Shown here: piece after piece, positions 53,714 to 63,060 of the stretch | Layout: the number at the start of each line of letters is the position of its first letter | How positions within the stretch are numbered: position 1 is the stretch's first letter | Assembly: GCF_000411255.1 (NCBI RefSeq) | Contig: NZ_KE150412.1 | Span: forward strand, 1,223,817-1,287,816 | Origin: Paenibacillus sp. HGH0039 | GTDB lineage: Bacteria > Bacillota > Bacilli > Paenibacillales > NBRC-103111 | Direction: 5' to 3' | DNA length: 64,000 nucleotides | The notes under the pieces: model-generated | The model's input: the letters and a program-made list of their open reading frames with translations, nothing else | Database searches by the model: none | Told to the model about the DNA's origin: nothing | Program-made: the position numbers and the translations under genes

Positions 53714-53946
53714 CTAAGCAAAGAGAGTGTCTTTGGCCAAACAGGTGTAAGGGCTGTCCAGCCGGATTTCAAGGTCATAGACGGCCGGTCGGCCGGTCCG
53801 TTCCAAAAACCGCATGAACGCAGCCATCCGTGCTGACAGCTTCAGCCTTACGGGACGTCGTTTTCGGCTTCACGCCGGGTCAGCTTTTTTTCGGCCGATT
53901 CATGCCACAAGGCGCTGATTCCGTTCAATTTGAGAAAAGCGTTCAC
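53714..53946 (-). pseudogene. Frameshifted small gene in the 404-bp gap
   Basis: From GTG 53946 (after AAAGGGATG) the minus strand codes MNAFLKLNGISALWHESAEK to ENDVP then TAA at about 53850. Restoring one C in the CCC run there continues with VRLKLSARMAAFMRFLERTG to CLAKDTLFA and a TAG at 53714, giving a coherent 77-residue basic protein. The length is one base short of whole codons, as expected for a single deletion. An extended -10 promoter lies just upstream. No family recognised. It could be a decayed gene, a sequencing error or programmed frameshifting. The rest of the gap shows nothing but promoter and terminator. Confidence 0.5.
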
Positions 53947-53985
53947 GCCTGTTCATCCCTTTGCCGCACAGCCGTTATTTTCCTG

Positions 53986-53994
53986 ATTATACCA
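53986..53994 (-). promoter_or_regulatory. Extended -10 promoter of the frameshifted gene
   Basis: TGGTATAAT on the minus strand (53994-53986), about 40 bp before GTG 53946. No good -35 is present, as tolerated for extended -10 promoters. Confidence 0.55.
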
Positions 53995-54018
53995 TAGGGT
54001 TCTATCCCCTCCGCAACT

Positions 54019-54050
54019 AAAAAAGGCCCCCTCTACAAAGGAGGAGGCCC
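54019..54050 (-). terminator. Terminator of ridA
   Basis: On the minus strand GGGCCTCCTC-loop-GAGGGGGCC then TTTTTT, starting 9 bp after the ridA stop. Confidence 0.85.
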
Positions 54051-54058
54051 TGAGGGGG

Positions 54059-54469
54059 TCAATCTCCGAACCCGGAGGAAGTTTCCTTCACAATGGCCTG
54101 AACTTCGATCTCCACCAGCAGTTCGGGATCGATTAAGGCCCGCACCTCCACCATCGTGGATGCCGGACGAATATCCTTGAAAAATTCCCCGTGGGCTTTG
54201 CCGATCTCTTCCCACCGGCCGATATCCGTTACGAACATGCGCGTCCTTACGACATCGGCCAGTTTGGCTCCCGCCCGGTTAAGCGCCTCTTCGATAATGC
54301 CCAGTGCGAATTTCGTCTGGGCGTACGCGTCGCCTATGCCTACAACGGCTCCGTCTTTCATGGCGGTCGTTCCCGCTACTTCAACGATATTGCCGACCCT
54401 TACCGCTCTGCTGTATCCGACAACAGGCTCCCACGGCGAACCGGATGAGATATTCTTTCTTTTGGTCAT
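54059..54469 (-). CDS. RidA/YjgF-family protein
   Basis: A 136-residue member of the RidA/YjgF/UK114 family; RidA proper deaminates reactive enamine/imine intermediates. [20 protein letters not shown] is the N-terminal signature, and [20 protein letters not shown] contains the key Arg. The [10 protein letters not shown] form belongs to a subgroup whose enzymatic role is less certain than RidA itself. It forms a trimer in known members. It is followed by its own terminator. Confidence 0.88.
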   Translation of the reverse strand: MTKRKNISSGSPWEPVVGYSRAVRVGNIVEVAGTTAMKDGAVVGIGDAYAQTKFALGIIEEALNRAGAKLADVVRTRMFVTDIGRWEEIGKAHGEFFKDIRPASTMVEVRALIDPELLVEIEVQAIVKETSSGFGD

Positions 54470-54535
54470 GATTTCTCTCTTCCTCTCCGATAAATCTGAT
54501 TGCCGTCCGTTCTTTATTCTTTCGCAGACCTGCGA

Positions 54536-55105
54536 TTAACGCTTGGCAAAAACGGCCGCTCCGCCCGATCCGAGCACCATAAACGCTTCCCCGGACGGTG
54601 AAAAACCGCCCTTCTGCCAGCCGTCGAGCCGTGGAATCTCCAGCATAACAGCTCCGGCCAAATACCGGTACCCTCTGGAGAAAACATTCTCCAGGATCAC
54701 GGAAGCTCTCGGCCACCACGGGTAAATGACCTCCAGCCTCCAGCCTTCGGCGTTCATCTGAATGCCGTCTCCGCCGTCCAGCCCGAAGACGCCGATCTCT
54801 TCCCCCGTCTCGGGCACGGTGAATTTTAACCCGCAACCGGCGAGATGCCGTTCGGTCTTCGCCTCGTCGCGTTCCCTGACAAGCCGCTGCCCGGAAAAGG
54901 CATCCGTGATGCTGTATCCGCTGCCGATCAGGACGATCCGGCCGTCTCCGTCCCAGCCGCCGGCCGTTACTCCCGCAGCCGCAATAACCGTCTGCAGACG
55001 CCAGGGCGGCGGTGGTTCTCCCGGAATCAGACGCCTGGCTTGACGCAGCAGATCCCGTTCAAAGTCCGTCCTTGGATCGGCCGGATCTTTTTTCGAAAAT
55101 AGCAT
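54536..55105 (-). CDS. Hypothetical protein, 189 residues
   Basis: A cytosolic-looking protein with no membrane segment. Stretches such as GGWDGDGRIVLIGSGYSITD, GIQMNAEGWRLEVIYPWWPR and SGEAFMVLGSGGAAVF suggest a beta-rich fold with several Gly/Trp turns. The coding frame matches neighbours in GC3. It lies between DUF1361 (43 bp) and ridA (66 bp) on the same strand. I do not recognise a family. Confidence 0.7.
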   Translation of the reverse strand: MLFSKKDPADPRTDFERDLLRQARRLIPGEPPPPWRLQTVIAAAGVTAGGWDGDGRIVLIGSGYSITDAFSGQRLVRERDEAKTERHLAGCGLKFTVPETGEEIGVFGLDGGDGIQMNAEGWRLEVIYPWWPRASVILENVFSRGYRYLAGAVMLEIPRLDGWQKGGFSPSGEAFMVLGSGGAAVFAKR

Positions 55106-55148
55106 AACATTCTCCTCTCCGCCTAAACAAGCTGCCTATGGGAGCTTC

Positions 55149-55835
55149 TTATGCACGCGCAGCCGCCCGGCCCGCCTGATGGACAACAAAATAAAACGAC
55201 ACATAAACAATCCCGATCATAAGACCGAACAGCAGGGAGAAAAGCATCGCCGGAGCATGAAGGCTCTCCATGGCGATCTGTTTAATGAGGCTTACATCCG
55301 TCAGCACGTCCCAACTGTTTAGCCGGTGCACTCTGCCCAGCAGTACGCCGTAGCCGCCGAGCAGCGCTGTCGCCGCCACAAAGCCCCAGGCAAGCAGGGA
55401 ACCTGCGGCAAGCCGAATAAGCGAATGAACCTGATACAGGGAATATACGCAGAGCAGCAGACCGTTCCACGCAAATAATACGAGAACGAGCAGATCGTAC
55501 CAGTACCGGAACGCAAACGTTCCTTGAGCGGAGGCATAGAGCCCCTTCATCGCGGTTAAATGAACCAGGTCCGTCACGATATAAGGGGCGTTCGGATAGA
55601 ACAGCAGCCAGCCTCCCCCCAGAACGACGATGATAGCGGCTCTCATCCCGCTTTGTACCCGGCGTCCGGTCTCGTAAGCGATAAACGAGAACACGAACGG
55701 AACCCAGGCCAGAAATAAATTCCAAGTCAAAAAATCGTAATACGTCTTGTTCCGGAAAACGGAATAGACCAGCAGCGTAAGTGCCGACAGAGCCGCCAGA
55801 AACGCGGCCGATTTCCACGCAGACAGGTGTACCAT
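55149..55835 (-). CDS. DUF1361 membrane protein
   Basis: A 228-residue protein with about six to seven membrane segments. The DUF1361 signature LLFYPNAPYIVTDLVHL follows segment three, and FLAWVPFVFSF and LGGYGVLLGRVHRLNSWD are typical companions. Function unknown. AAGGAGCAAGA precedes ATG 55835. The next gene upstream ends 45 bp away, so they may be co-transcribed. Confidence 0.88.
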   Translation of the reverse strand: MVHLSAWKSAAFLAALSALTLLVYSVFRNKTYYDFLTWNLFLAWVPFVFSFIAYETGRRVQSGMRAAIIVVLGGGWLLFYPNAPYIVTDLVHLTAMKGLYASAQGTFAFRYWYDLLVLVLFAWNGLLLCVYSLYQVHSLIRLAAGSLLAWGFVAATALLGGYGVLLGRVHRLNSWDVLTDVSLIKQIAMESLHAPAMLFSLLFGLMIGIVYVSFYFVVHQAGRAAARA

Positions 55836-55880
55836 TCTTGCTCCTTCTTCCGCGGGGACAACGGCGTCATTCTCATCCGC

Positions 55881-56657
55881 CTAATCCTGCAGGGAGAAAA
55901 CCTCATAAGATCCGGCATAGATCAGCCCCAATTTCTCCGCAAGCCCCTTGGACTTCAAATTTGCCGCATCCCAGCTCGGATACAGATTGTGCTCCAGGCA
56001 GTGCAGCAGAAACGCGGCCGCAACCCGGGTCGCCAATCCGAACTTCCGGTAGTCCGGGTGGGTCATAATGCCGATTTCCACGCCCGTACGGCATACCATC
56101 GCGGTCGTGCAGGCGGCTGCGACTTCGCCTTCCGCTCGGATGCAGTAGCCGAACCCGGTCTCCATAAATTGTTCCGCCGTGTCATAATTCACGAAGTGAT
56201 AATGCTGGAGCGGGTCGCGGAACATGTCCCGCGCCAGCTCCGGCGTGATCTTTTCCACTATGTAATCCGGATGCTCCGCCAGCTCCTTCAAAGAGCCGGG
56301 CCGCAGCGACGCCGGGGAAAACATGTACCGCTCGCCTCGGATCAGCTTGCCGCCGTGGATGCTCCGTGCCCGCTGCACCCAGCCTGGGGATGAAGGCATA
56401 ATATAGCAGTGGGCGGGAAGCTCCTCCAGCCATTGCTCGGCGGAAGGGCCGGCGGAATCACCGGCGAAATAGGCGAAGCTCCCCTGATTGATCTGCGCGC
56501 TCGAAGGATTCGTCAAGGAATCGACGAAGATTCGAATATCACCGGCGGCCTGACCTTCCAGCACGCTGTCTATACAGACGTCCACCCGGCGGACCTCTTC
56601 AAACAGTTTTGTCAGATGCGGCCTTATGGCGGCGTTTACTTTTGTCATCGTGTACAT
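55881..56657 (-). CDS. GNAT-type acetyltransferase (PF12746-like)
   Basis: A 258-residue protein with a poorly conserved N-terminal half and a C-terminal GNAT half. The latter has AACTTAMVCRTGVEIGIMTH, the acyl-CoA loop DYRKFGLATRVAAAFLLHCL and NLYPSWDAANLKSKGLAEKL. The layout fits the two-part GNAT_acetyltran family. Start ATG 56657 or 56648 cannot be decided because the ribosome site is weak. Substrate unknown. Confidence 0.8.
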   Translation of the reverse strand: MYTMTKVNAAIRPHLTKLFEEVRRVDVCIDSVLEGQAAGDIRIFVDSLTNPSSAQINQGSFAYFAGDSAGPSAEQWLEELPAHCYIMPSSPGWVQRARSIHGGKLIRGERYMFSPASLRPGSLKELAEHPDYIVEKITPELARDMFRDPLQHYHFVNYDTAEQFMETGFGYCIRAEGEVAAACTTAMVCRTGVEIGIMTHPDYRKFGLATRVAAAFLLHCLEHNLYPSWDAANLKSKGLAEKLGLIYAGSYEVFSLQD

Positions 56658-56716
56658 GGCCTTGATTGTCTCCAGTCTGTGTCCGTCGTGATGCCGCTCC
56701 GGTTGCCGGAGCCGTT

Positions 56717-57313
56717 TTACTGCATGCTGTCCGTGTTGGCGGACAATCTTTTCATCTCTTCATCGGTAAAATTTTGGACCGATTTCTGTTTGGCGAATTT
56801 TTCGCTGTTGAATTGCGCGGATTTGTTTCTCGGAATGGACAAGCTGTTCCATTCTTCTTTTTTGAGCAGCTTGGCCGCATAGACGATCTGCCCGACGTGG
56901 TAAGGATAATGGGCCAGCTGCCGGTTAATGGCTTCGATCACGGTATGGCCTTCGTTGCGGATATAAATAATCTGCTCCAGTTGACCCGGACTCAAGGAAT
57001 CCAGCGCATGGAATAAGCAGTTCCAGCCTTCGTTCCACTTGTCCAGAAGCTGCTCTTTGTCCGAAAGGCCGTGCCCGAATTCGGCGTCGCGGTCGCGCCA
57101 GTCTTTTTCCCCGTCCGTCGTAAGAAAATCGGTCCAGCGGGAAAGCATATTCCCGCCCAGATGGGCCACTATCGTCGCAATGCTGTTCGTGTCTTCGTTG
57201 TAAGCCGTAAACAACTGCTCCGGCTCCAGCTGGTTCATCGCTTTCTCCCCGAGTGTTTTGTAGTAGAGAAATTGTTTGCGGGCACTTTCCAGGTAAGTCT
57301 GATTCGCACTCAT
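56717..57313 (-). CDS. DinB/DUF1572-like protein
   Basis: A 198-residue four-helix protein of the DinB/DUF1572 group, related to mycothiol- or bacillithiol-dependent and metal-binding enzymes. NSIATIVAHLGGNMLSRWTD and EAINRQLAHYPYHVGQIVYA contribute the three expected metal-ligand histidines. I chose ATG 57313 (MSANQTYLESARKQF) with GGGGTGACC upstream; a reading from 57466 overlaps the small membrane gene in another frame. It follows that gene by 14 bp. Confidence 0.85.
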   Translation of the reverse strand: MSANQTYLESARKQFLYYKTLGEKAMNQLEPEQLFTAYNEDTNSIATIVAHLGGNMLSRWTDFLTTDGEKDWRDRDAEFGHGLSDKEQLLDKWNEGWNCLFHALDSLSPGQLEQIIYIRNEGHTVIEAINRQLAHYPYHVGQIVYAAKLLKKEEWNSLSIPRNKSAQFNSEKFAKQKSVQNFTDEEMKRLSANTDSMQ

Positions 57314-57327
57314 TTCGGTCACCCCGG

Positions 57328-57486
57328 TTATTTGTTTTTTTTCGACGCGGTCCAGAAAGCCAGCACGACCAGCGGAATCGCGATGATCCACGGAATCGTA
57401 ACCGTCCCTCCGGCAAGCAAAGCGAAAACCATAAGAACCACTATACCCAAAATAATATACAGGCAACCTCTGCCGAATGTCTCCAT
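57328..57486 (-). CDS. 52-residue two-segment membrane protein
   Basis: A short gene immediately upstream of the DinB-like gene. From ATG 57486 it codes METFGRGCLYIILGIVVLMV, a Gly-Gly turn, then IPWIIAIPLVVLAFW and a basic tail TASKKNK, giving two membrane helices. GGGCGG lies close upstream and the DinB-like start is 14 bp downstream, so the pair is probably co-transcribed. The basic C-terminus favours a cytoplasmic tail. No family recognised. Confidence 0.7.
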   Translation of the reverse strand: METFGRGCLYIILGIVVLMVFALLAGGTVTIPWIIAIPLVVLAFWTASKKNK

Positions 57487-57552
57487 CGTACCGCCCAGCC
57501 TCCCTGGTCTCCCTCTGCCGGTTCCTCGGATGCTGCTGATGCCCCTGCTGCT

Positions 57553-58077
57553 CTATTCCTTGTAGAGAGTCTTGTTTAAAATGTCCCGGACAAAACCGGT
57601 TTTCTTCTCACAGTAAGTATCTCTATCATAGCGGAATTCGGCCGCCAAATCTTCCTTAAGCCGCTGATACCGCTCCCGTGCCGCAGGATGGGCACGCAAA
57701 TAATCGCGAAAAGCGATATGCTCCAGATAGCCGCGACCGTCCTTGGGACATACGTAGAGATGATAAGCCATAAAGCCATCCTCGTACGTCCGTTTGAACG
57801 CTTCACGGCCCTCCACACCCAGATTGCCCTCATGCCGGAAGCCCGCTTTCCCCAGACGCTCCGCAATGGCGGGAAACACTTCATAGCTGTCCATAACGAC
57901 ATCAATGTCAATGATCGGTTTGGCTCCCAAGCCTTCCACCGATGTACTGCCTACATGTTCGATGGCAATAACGAGATCGCCGATGTGCTGTTCGAGTTCG
58001 GCTCGTATGCTCTCGAAAGCGGTTTTCCACGCCGGGTCGTAAGGAACTATCCGGACTTCTTTCGTTTTATTCACCAC
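57553..58077 (-). CDS. GrpB/UPF0157 nucleotidyltransferase-like protein
   Basis: A 174-residue GrpB-family protein with a nucleotidyltransferase fold. The signature is IEHVGSTSVEGLGAKPIIDI; FMAYHLYVCPKDGRGYLEHI and FRDYLRAHPAARERYQRLK are the companion blocks. The biochemical role is unknown. GGAGGGG precedes a GTG start at 58077, which overlaps the acetyltransferase gene by 11 bp. Confidence 0.88.
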   Translation of the reverse strand: MVNKTKEVRIVPYDPAWKTAFESIRAELEQHIGDLVIAIEHVGSTSVEGLGAKPIIDIDVVMDSYEVFPAIAERLGKAGFRHEGNLGVEGREAFKRTYEDGFMAYHLYVCPKDGRGYLEHIAFRDYLRAHPAARERYQRLKEDLAAEFRYDRDTYCEKKTGFVRDILNKTLYKE

Positions 58078-58483
58078 AGGGATGCCCCTCCTTCCTGTAT
58101 TTCATGCCGCTGGCAAACACCTCGAAACCGAACCGTTCATAATAACCGATTTTCGGATCCGAGCAAAAAAGCTCCATATGTAATTGACGAGTGATGCACC
58201 GCTGAATAAGCCGCTTCATCAGCTCGCTTCCGATTCCCTTCTTCTGATAGTCCGGATGGACGGCGAGGCCGCATAGAAACGCGGTCATCACGCCGTCCGA
58301 TACGACTCTGCCCGTGCCGATCAGGCGGCCCCCATCATAAGCGCTCGCCACATACCAGCTTCCCCGCATCGTATCGTGGAGCTGCCGTGCGGACAGCTTA
58401 AGGAATTCGTTCCAGCCGAATTGCTCATACAGATCATAAATGGCTTCACCCGAAGGAATTTCGTCCGAATACACAATATTCAT
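58067..58483 (-). CDS. GNAT family N-acetyltransferase
   Basis: A 138-residue GNAT protein. LIGTGRVVSDGVMTAFLCGL leads to the acetyl-CoA loop VHPDYQKKGIGSELMKRLIQ and the end strand GYYERFGFEVFASGM. I chose ATG 58483 (MNIVYSDEIPS) after AAGGAGTG; codons up to 58516 lack a ribosome site. It overlaps grpB-like by 11 bp. Substrate unknown. Confidence 0.88.
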   Translation of the reverse strand: MNIVYSDEIPSGEAIYDLYEQFGWNEFLKLSARQLHDTMRGSWYVASAYDGGRLIGTGRVVSDGVMTAFLCGLAVHPDYQKKGIGSELMKRLIQRCITRQLHMELFCSDPKIGYYERFGFEVFASGMKYRKEGHPCGE

Positions 58484-58535
58484 GTTTTCACTCCTTAATC
58501 GGCCGTGATCTTCCATGCGGCGGCTGCGTCCATTC

Positions 58536-58865
58536 CTATTCGGACTTGCTCACCCACGCGTCGACTAGATCGGTCCGTGTCACCACTTCCGCCGTCCTCA
58601 GAAAAAACCAGAGAAACCCCGCATAAAAACCGATCAGCGGATAGCGGAAAGACGCCGGCTTGTTGCCTTCGAAATAAAAGTGTCCGGTCCAGGCTAACGC
58701 ATAATGTAGAACGGCAAGCGCCAAGGCAATCCGGATGTCGATCCACAGAAAGATCCAGGCCAGAAATGCGGCCAGGAACGCAAAATAATGCAGCGTGCGG
58801 TTTACCGGATTCCGGTGCTCCTCCAAATAATTTTTCATATCCCGTCTGATGCGCCCCAAGTTCAT
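58536..58865 (-). CDS. Mpo1-like (DUF962) membrane protein
   Basis: A 109-residue protein resembling the DUF962/Mpo1 family, whose yeast member is an iron-dependent dioxygenase of fatty-acid alpha-oxidation. EEHRNPVNRTLHYFAFLAAF carries His and Asn residues of the expected HxxxNxxxHxxG-like motif, and HYALAWTGHFYFEGNKPASF the second His cluster. Two to three membrane segments are present. Bacterial role unproven. ATG 58865 follows GGGAGG. Confidence 0.82.
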   Translation of the reverse strand: MNLGRIRRDMKNYLEEHRNPVNRTLHYFAFLAAFLAWIFLWIDIRIALALAVLHYALAWTGHFYFEGNKPASFRYPLIGFYAGFLWFFLRTAEVVTRTDLVDAWVSKSE

Positions 58866-58994
58866 TCAACGACTGTCCTCCCGTTTCCGGTTGTTCTCCG
58901 CTGCTGTTTCTGCACCTGTCTTTCTACTTTACCATTGAACGGTCCTGTTAGGGTATATTTTCCTTCCCCGCCTGCCCGCCCCGCGAATAACGGC

Positions 58995-59025
58995 AAAAAG
59001 AAAAATCCGCAGCGAGTGCGGATTT
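58995..59025 (-). terminator. Terminator of the alkaline phosphatase gene
   Basis: On the minus strand AAATCCGCA-5-TGCGGATTT, then TTCTTTTTG, 58 bp past the stop. Confidence 0.88.
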
Positions 59026-59082
59026 CAATTTCAACAAGAGATTGCGGGTAAGATTTGGCCAAAAAAGTTCAATAAACCCCGT

Positions 59083-60714
59083 TTATTGAATCAAAGCCGC
59101 CGCGTCGCGCGACACCCAAACTTTATTTTTGATCAGCAGGGTCGGCGTGCTAAGCTTGATCGTCTTGCCGTCCGTCAGAGCGATATTTTTGTCTACCGGG
59201 AGCTTGATCGTCTTCGTTCCTTTCGTCACGACGACGACCGGGTTTTCCTTATCCGATTTGTCTACGGTCACTTTGGCTCCTTTGGCCTCCAGGTCGCTTG
59301 CCGGAAGGAACAGCTTGTTTTCCAGCGCGGGCAGGTCCAGTCCCAGAATCAGTTGGAGGTATTTGCCGACGTCGGTGTTCTCGACCACGCCGCTTCCGGC
59401 ATAATCTGTAGGAAGAAAATCATTCGGATGGTAAGCGAACAGTCCGACCTCTTCCGAGGTATGGTCACCGGTGGAGAACGAAACGCCTGCCCGCTCTCCC
59501 AATATGCCGCCGATCACCGGAGAGAGATTGTCTTTCAGCCCTTTCTTGACGGCTTCCTCTTCTTCCTTCGTCAGATCGGATAGCCCGTATTCCTCCTCGA
59601 GCATCTTCTTGTAGTTGGATTCGTTAATTCTGCCTTCCAGCCCGTAGCTCGTATGTTTGGCCTTCGTAAAGATAGGCTGAAGATCCTTCATCGTGTCATA
59701 GTTGGTCATATTGAGTCCGCCCGTGGCATGATCGGATACCGAAATAACGGCGGTGTTTCCGTCTTTTTTGGCAAAATCAATCGCCGCTTTCAGGGCACGG
59801 TCAAAAGCCTGCGTCTCGGTAACGATGCCGACCGGGTCGTTGTCGTGTCCGAACCAGTCGATCTGGCTCGCTTCTACCATTAGGAAAAAGCCGTTTTCGT
59901 TCGAAGAAAGCTTGTTGGCCGCGATCGTCGTCATTTCCGCCAGGGTAGGCTGCTTCTGCGGGTCCAGGTCAAGATCGGCGTCGAGCGCCCCCTCGTTAAA
60001 AAGGCCCCAAATCTTGTTCGTCTGCGAACTGAGCAGATCAATTCGGCTCGTCGCATATTCGTAGCCGTTTGCTTTCAGCACGTTGGTGAGATCTTCCCCG
60101 TCCTTGCGGTTGATTTCTTTATCGCCCGGCACGAGATAACCCGATCCGCCTCCCAGGACGAGATCCACGCCGCTGTATACCATCTGCTCCGCGATGGAAT
60201 GAGCGTTGTCGCGGCTTTCCGCGTGGCTGGCGAAAACCGCCGGCGTAGCGTCCGTAAGCTCGCACGTGAACACAAGTCCCGTGCCCTTGCCCTTCAGGCG
60301 GGCCCCTTCCAGGAGAGTCGGCAGTGGCTTGGCCGCTTCCCGTTCGCGGGGCTTGTCGATGAACGGCATCGTGACCTTATCCGGCGAGATCGATACCGTC
60401 TCGCTCTTCACTTTATGACCGGTTGCGTAAGCCGACGCGCCCGCAGCCGAGTCCGTCGTCAGCGAATCCGACGCGTACGTCCGGACGAGCCCTTTGAAAT
60501 AAGCGTCCATCTCCAAAGGCTTGCCGCCCTGGACCCATCTCGTCAAATTCACGTCCGACAAGCTCATGCCGTCCGTAATAAACAAAATCACGTTTTTGAC
60601 TTCTTTCTTCTCCGCCGGCAAAGCACGGCCTGACTGCGCATGTCCCGTACCGGTCCCCAGACTGCCGCACAGCAGAGCCGAAGTCAGAAGCATCCCAAGC
60701 ATATTTTTAGCCAT
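59083..60714 (-). CDS. Secreted alkaline phosphatase with C-terminal copper-amine-oxidase-like domain
   Basis: A 543-residue exported PhoA-type phosphatase that releases phosphate from monoesters. The signal peptide ends about residue 26 (GTGHA before QSG). Motifs are the metal Asp in VILFITDGMSLSD, the nucleophile Ser in TTDSAAGASAYATG, EASQIDWFGHDNDP, VISVSDHATGGLN and VSFSTGDHTSEEVGLF. The last 80 residues (IKLPVDKNIALTDGKTIKLS, VWVSRDAAALI) look like a copper-amine-oxidase N-like fold, common on Paenibacillus exported enzymes. CAGGAGG precedes ATG 60714. It has a TATAAT at 60760-60755 but a poor -35, as expected of an activator-dependent gene. No PhoP boxes were recognised. Confidence 0.93.
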   Translation of the reverse strand: MAKNMLGMLLTSALLCGSLGTGTGHAQSGRALPAEKKEVKNVILFITDGMSLSDVNLTRWVQGGKPLEMDAYFKGLVRTYASDSLTTDSAAGASAYATGHKVKSETVSISPDKVTMPFIDKPREREAAKPLPTLLEGARLKGKGTGLVFTCELTDATPAVFASHAESRDNAHSIAEQMVYSGVDLVLGGGSGYLVPGDKEINRKDGEDLTNVLKANGYEYATSRIDLLSSQTNKIWGLFNEGALDADLDLDPQKQPTLAEMTTIAANKLSSNENGFFLMVEASQIDWFGHDNDPVGIVTETQAFDRALKAAIDFAKKDGNTAVISVSDHATGGLNMTNYDTMKDLQPIFTKAKHTSYGLEGRINESNYKKMLEEEYGLSDLTKEEEEAVKKGLKDNLSPVIGGILGERAGVSFSTGDHTSEEVGLFAYHPNDFLPTDYAGSGVVENTDVGKYLQLILGLDLPALENKLFLPASDLEAKGAKVTVDKSDKENPVVVVTKGTKTIKLPVDKNIALTDGKTIKLSTPTLLIKNKVWVSRDAAALIQ

Positions 60715-60940
60715 TTTTTACCTCCTGAACCGTTATGTAGTAATTCACTCTTTCATTATAAGCGAATTTAGTTCCGTTTTCTGCACATATCTTCCAACAA
60801 GGAGAAAAAGCCACCTTATTTTGCGGTTCTTTTTTCGTTCTATTTTTGTTTTTTTATGTGATTTAGGCCGAAAGGGTTAAAAAGAAGCCGGAGGACACGC
60901 TAAACTGAGTAGGACACCCACGGAGCGAGGAGGAGTTCAT

Positions 60941-61780
60941 TTGAAAAACGTCTGTTATGACTGCGGTTCTCTGCATATCAGCCGCAAGGAGCTCGCTTAC
61001 ACGAGTATGCCGTCGCGCCACACCCACGATGCTTTCGAAATTATGTATCTCGTATCCGGTCAATTGTATTATTTTATCGGGGACAAAACGTACCAGGTCG
61101 TAGGCGGCGTCCTTCTGTTCATTAACGCCAATGTGCCGCATCAGTTAGTCAACGCGGGCGAGGCCGTCTTCGAGCGCGTTACGCTGCTGTTCAAAGAGGA
61201 GTTTCTGCACGATTTTTTCCGTCTGAAAGACGGCGGGGATCTTCTGTCTTTTTTCTCTGCGGACTTCCATGCCGTTAACCTTTCCGGATATGAGCAGACC
61301 TTTACAGAGGAGCTTTTTCATAAAATGCTCCACGAAGGCGTCCGCAAGCAGATAGGGTTCGAGCAGTATCAGAAAGTGCTGCTGATGGAGCTGCTGCTGT
61401 TTATGAACCGCAAGGTGCGCGAAGCGGACCGGGAGCAGGCTGGGAGCGGCGCATTGCCCACCCACAAAAAAATTTACGCCCTCGTGGAGTACATAAACAG
61501 CCGCTTTTACGAGCGGCTTACGCTGGAAGATCTATCGCAAACGTTCGAAATCAGCCCTTCCCATCTCAGCCGCACCTTTAAAGAAGTGACCGGCTATACC
61601 GCAATCGAATACATCAACACCGTCCGGATCAAAAAAGCGTGCGCCCTGCTCAGGGAAACAAGCTGGAAAGTGCTCGAAATCTGCGAGCGCGTCGGCTTTG
61701 ACAGCCTGACTCATTTCGGCAGAACCTTCAAGCAGATGACAGGCTGCTCGCCCGTCCGTTACCGCCGCAGGCAGCCGTGA
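60941..61780 (+). CDS. AraC-family transcriptional regulator
   Basis: A 279-residue regulator with an N-terminal cupin sensor (SRHTHDAFEIMYLVSGQLYY; VLLFINANVPHQLVNAG) and a C-terminal pair of helix-turn-helix motifs (LEDLSQTFEISPSHLSRTFK and VLEICERVGFDSLTHFGRTF). The start is TTG 60941, five bases after GGAGGAG. It is divergent from the phosphatase gene, sharing a 226-bp gap, so either that gene or a distant sugar locus could be its target. The sensor type suggests a carbohydrate signal; this is inference. Confidence 0.92.
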   Translation: MKNVCYDCGSLHISRKELAYTSMPSRHTHDAFEIMYLVSGQLYYFIGDKTYQVVGGVLLFINANVPHQLVNAGEAVFERVTLLFKEEFLHDFFRLKDGGDLLSFFSADFHAVNLSGYEQTFTEELFHKMLHEGVRKQIGFEQYQKVLLMELLLFMNRKVREADREQAGSGALPTHKKIYALVEYINSRFYERLTLEDLSQTFEISPSHLSRTFKEVTGYTAIEYINTVRIKKACALLRETSWKVLEICERVGFDSLTHFGRTFKQMTGCSPVRYRRRQP

Positions 61781-61800
61781 GCGGCGAGGCGGACGGGCGG

Positions 61801-61880
61801 GGATGGCCAAATAATCCGCCGGGATTGCGGCGGATTGGAAGGCGGCGCCGTTTGGCGCCGAGGCGCCGCTGGCGGACGGG
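61801..61880. repeat. Two-hairpin element, copy A
   Basis: GGATGG, then AATCCGCC-9-GGCGGATT, then GGCGCC-GTTT-GGCGCC and CCGCTGGCGG. A 22-bp core (61844-61865) is identical to copy B. Very GC-rich. Confidence 0.8.
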
Positions 61881-61921
61881 CGAGCGGACGGGCCGCAAAA
61901 CGGCGAGGACGGAAAGCCCCC

Positions 61922-62000
61922 GGATGGACGGCAAAAAATCCGCCTGACTCCGGCGGATTGGTAGGCGCCGTTTGGCGCCGAGGCGGGCCGCTGGCGGCGG
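61922..62000. repeat. Two-hairpin element, copy B, doubling as a terminator
   Basis: GGATGG, then AATCCGCC-7-GGCGGATT, then GGCGCC-GTTT-GGCGCC and CCGCTGGCGG, in the same order as copy A about 120 bp away. On the minus strand the first hairpin runs into TTTTTTG, so this copy can terminate the converging aldo/keto reductase gene. Confidence 0.8.
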
Positions 62001-62036
62001 GGGCGGCCCGCAGGGGCAAGGCTTCGCGTCAATCAC

Positions 62037-63023
<987 letters not shown>

Positions 63024-63060
63024 CCTAGATTCCGCCTCTCCCGTTTTTCCTGAAATAATG

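Noticed and set aside
60715-60940. PhoP boxes between the phosphatase and araC genes
   Set aside because: No pair of TT(A/T/C)ACA-like repeats at 11-bp spacing was found.
61801-62000. CRISPR-like array
   Set aside because: Only two copies, palindromic and unequal in spacing; no cas genes nearby.
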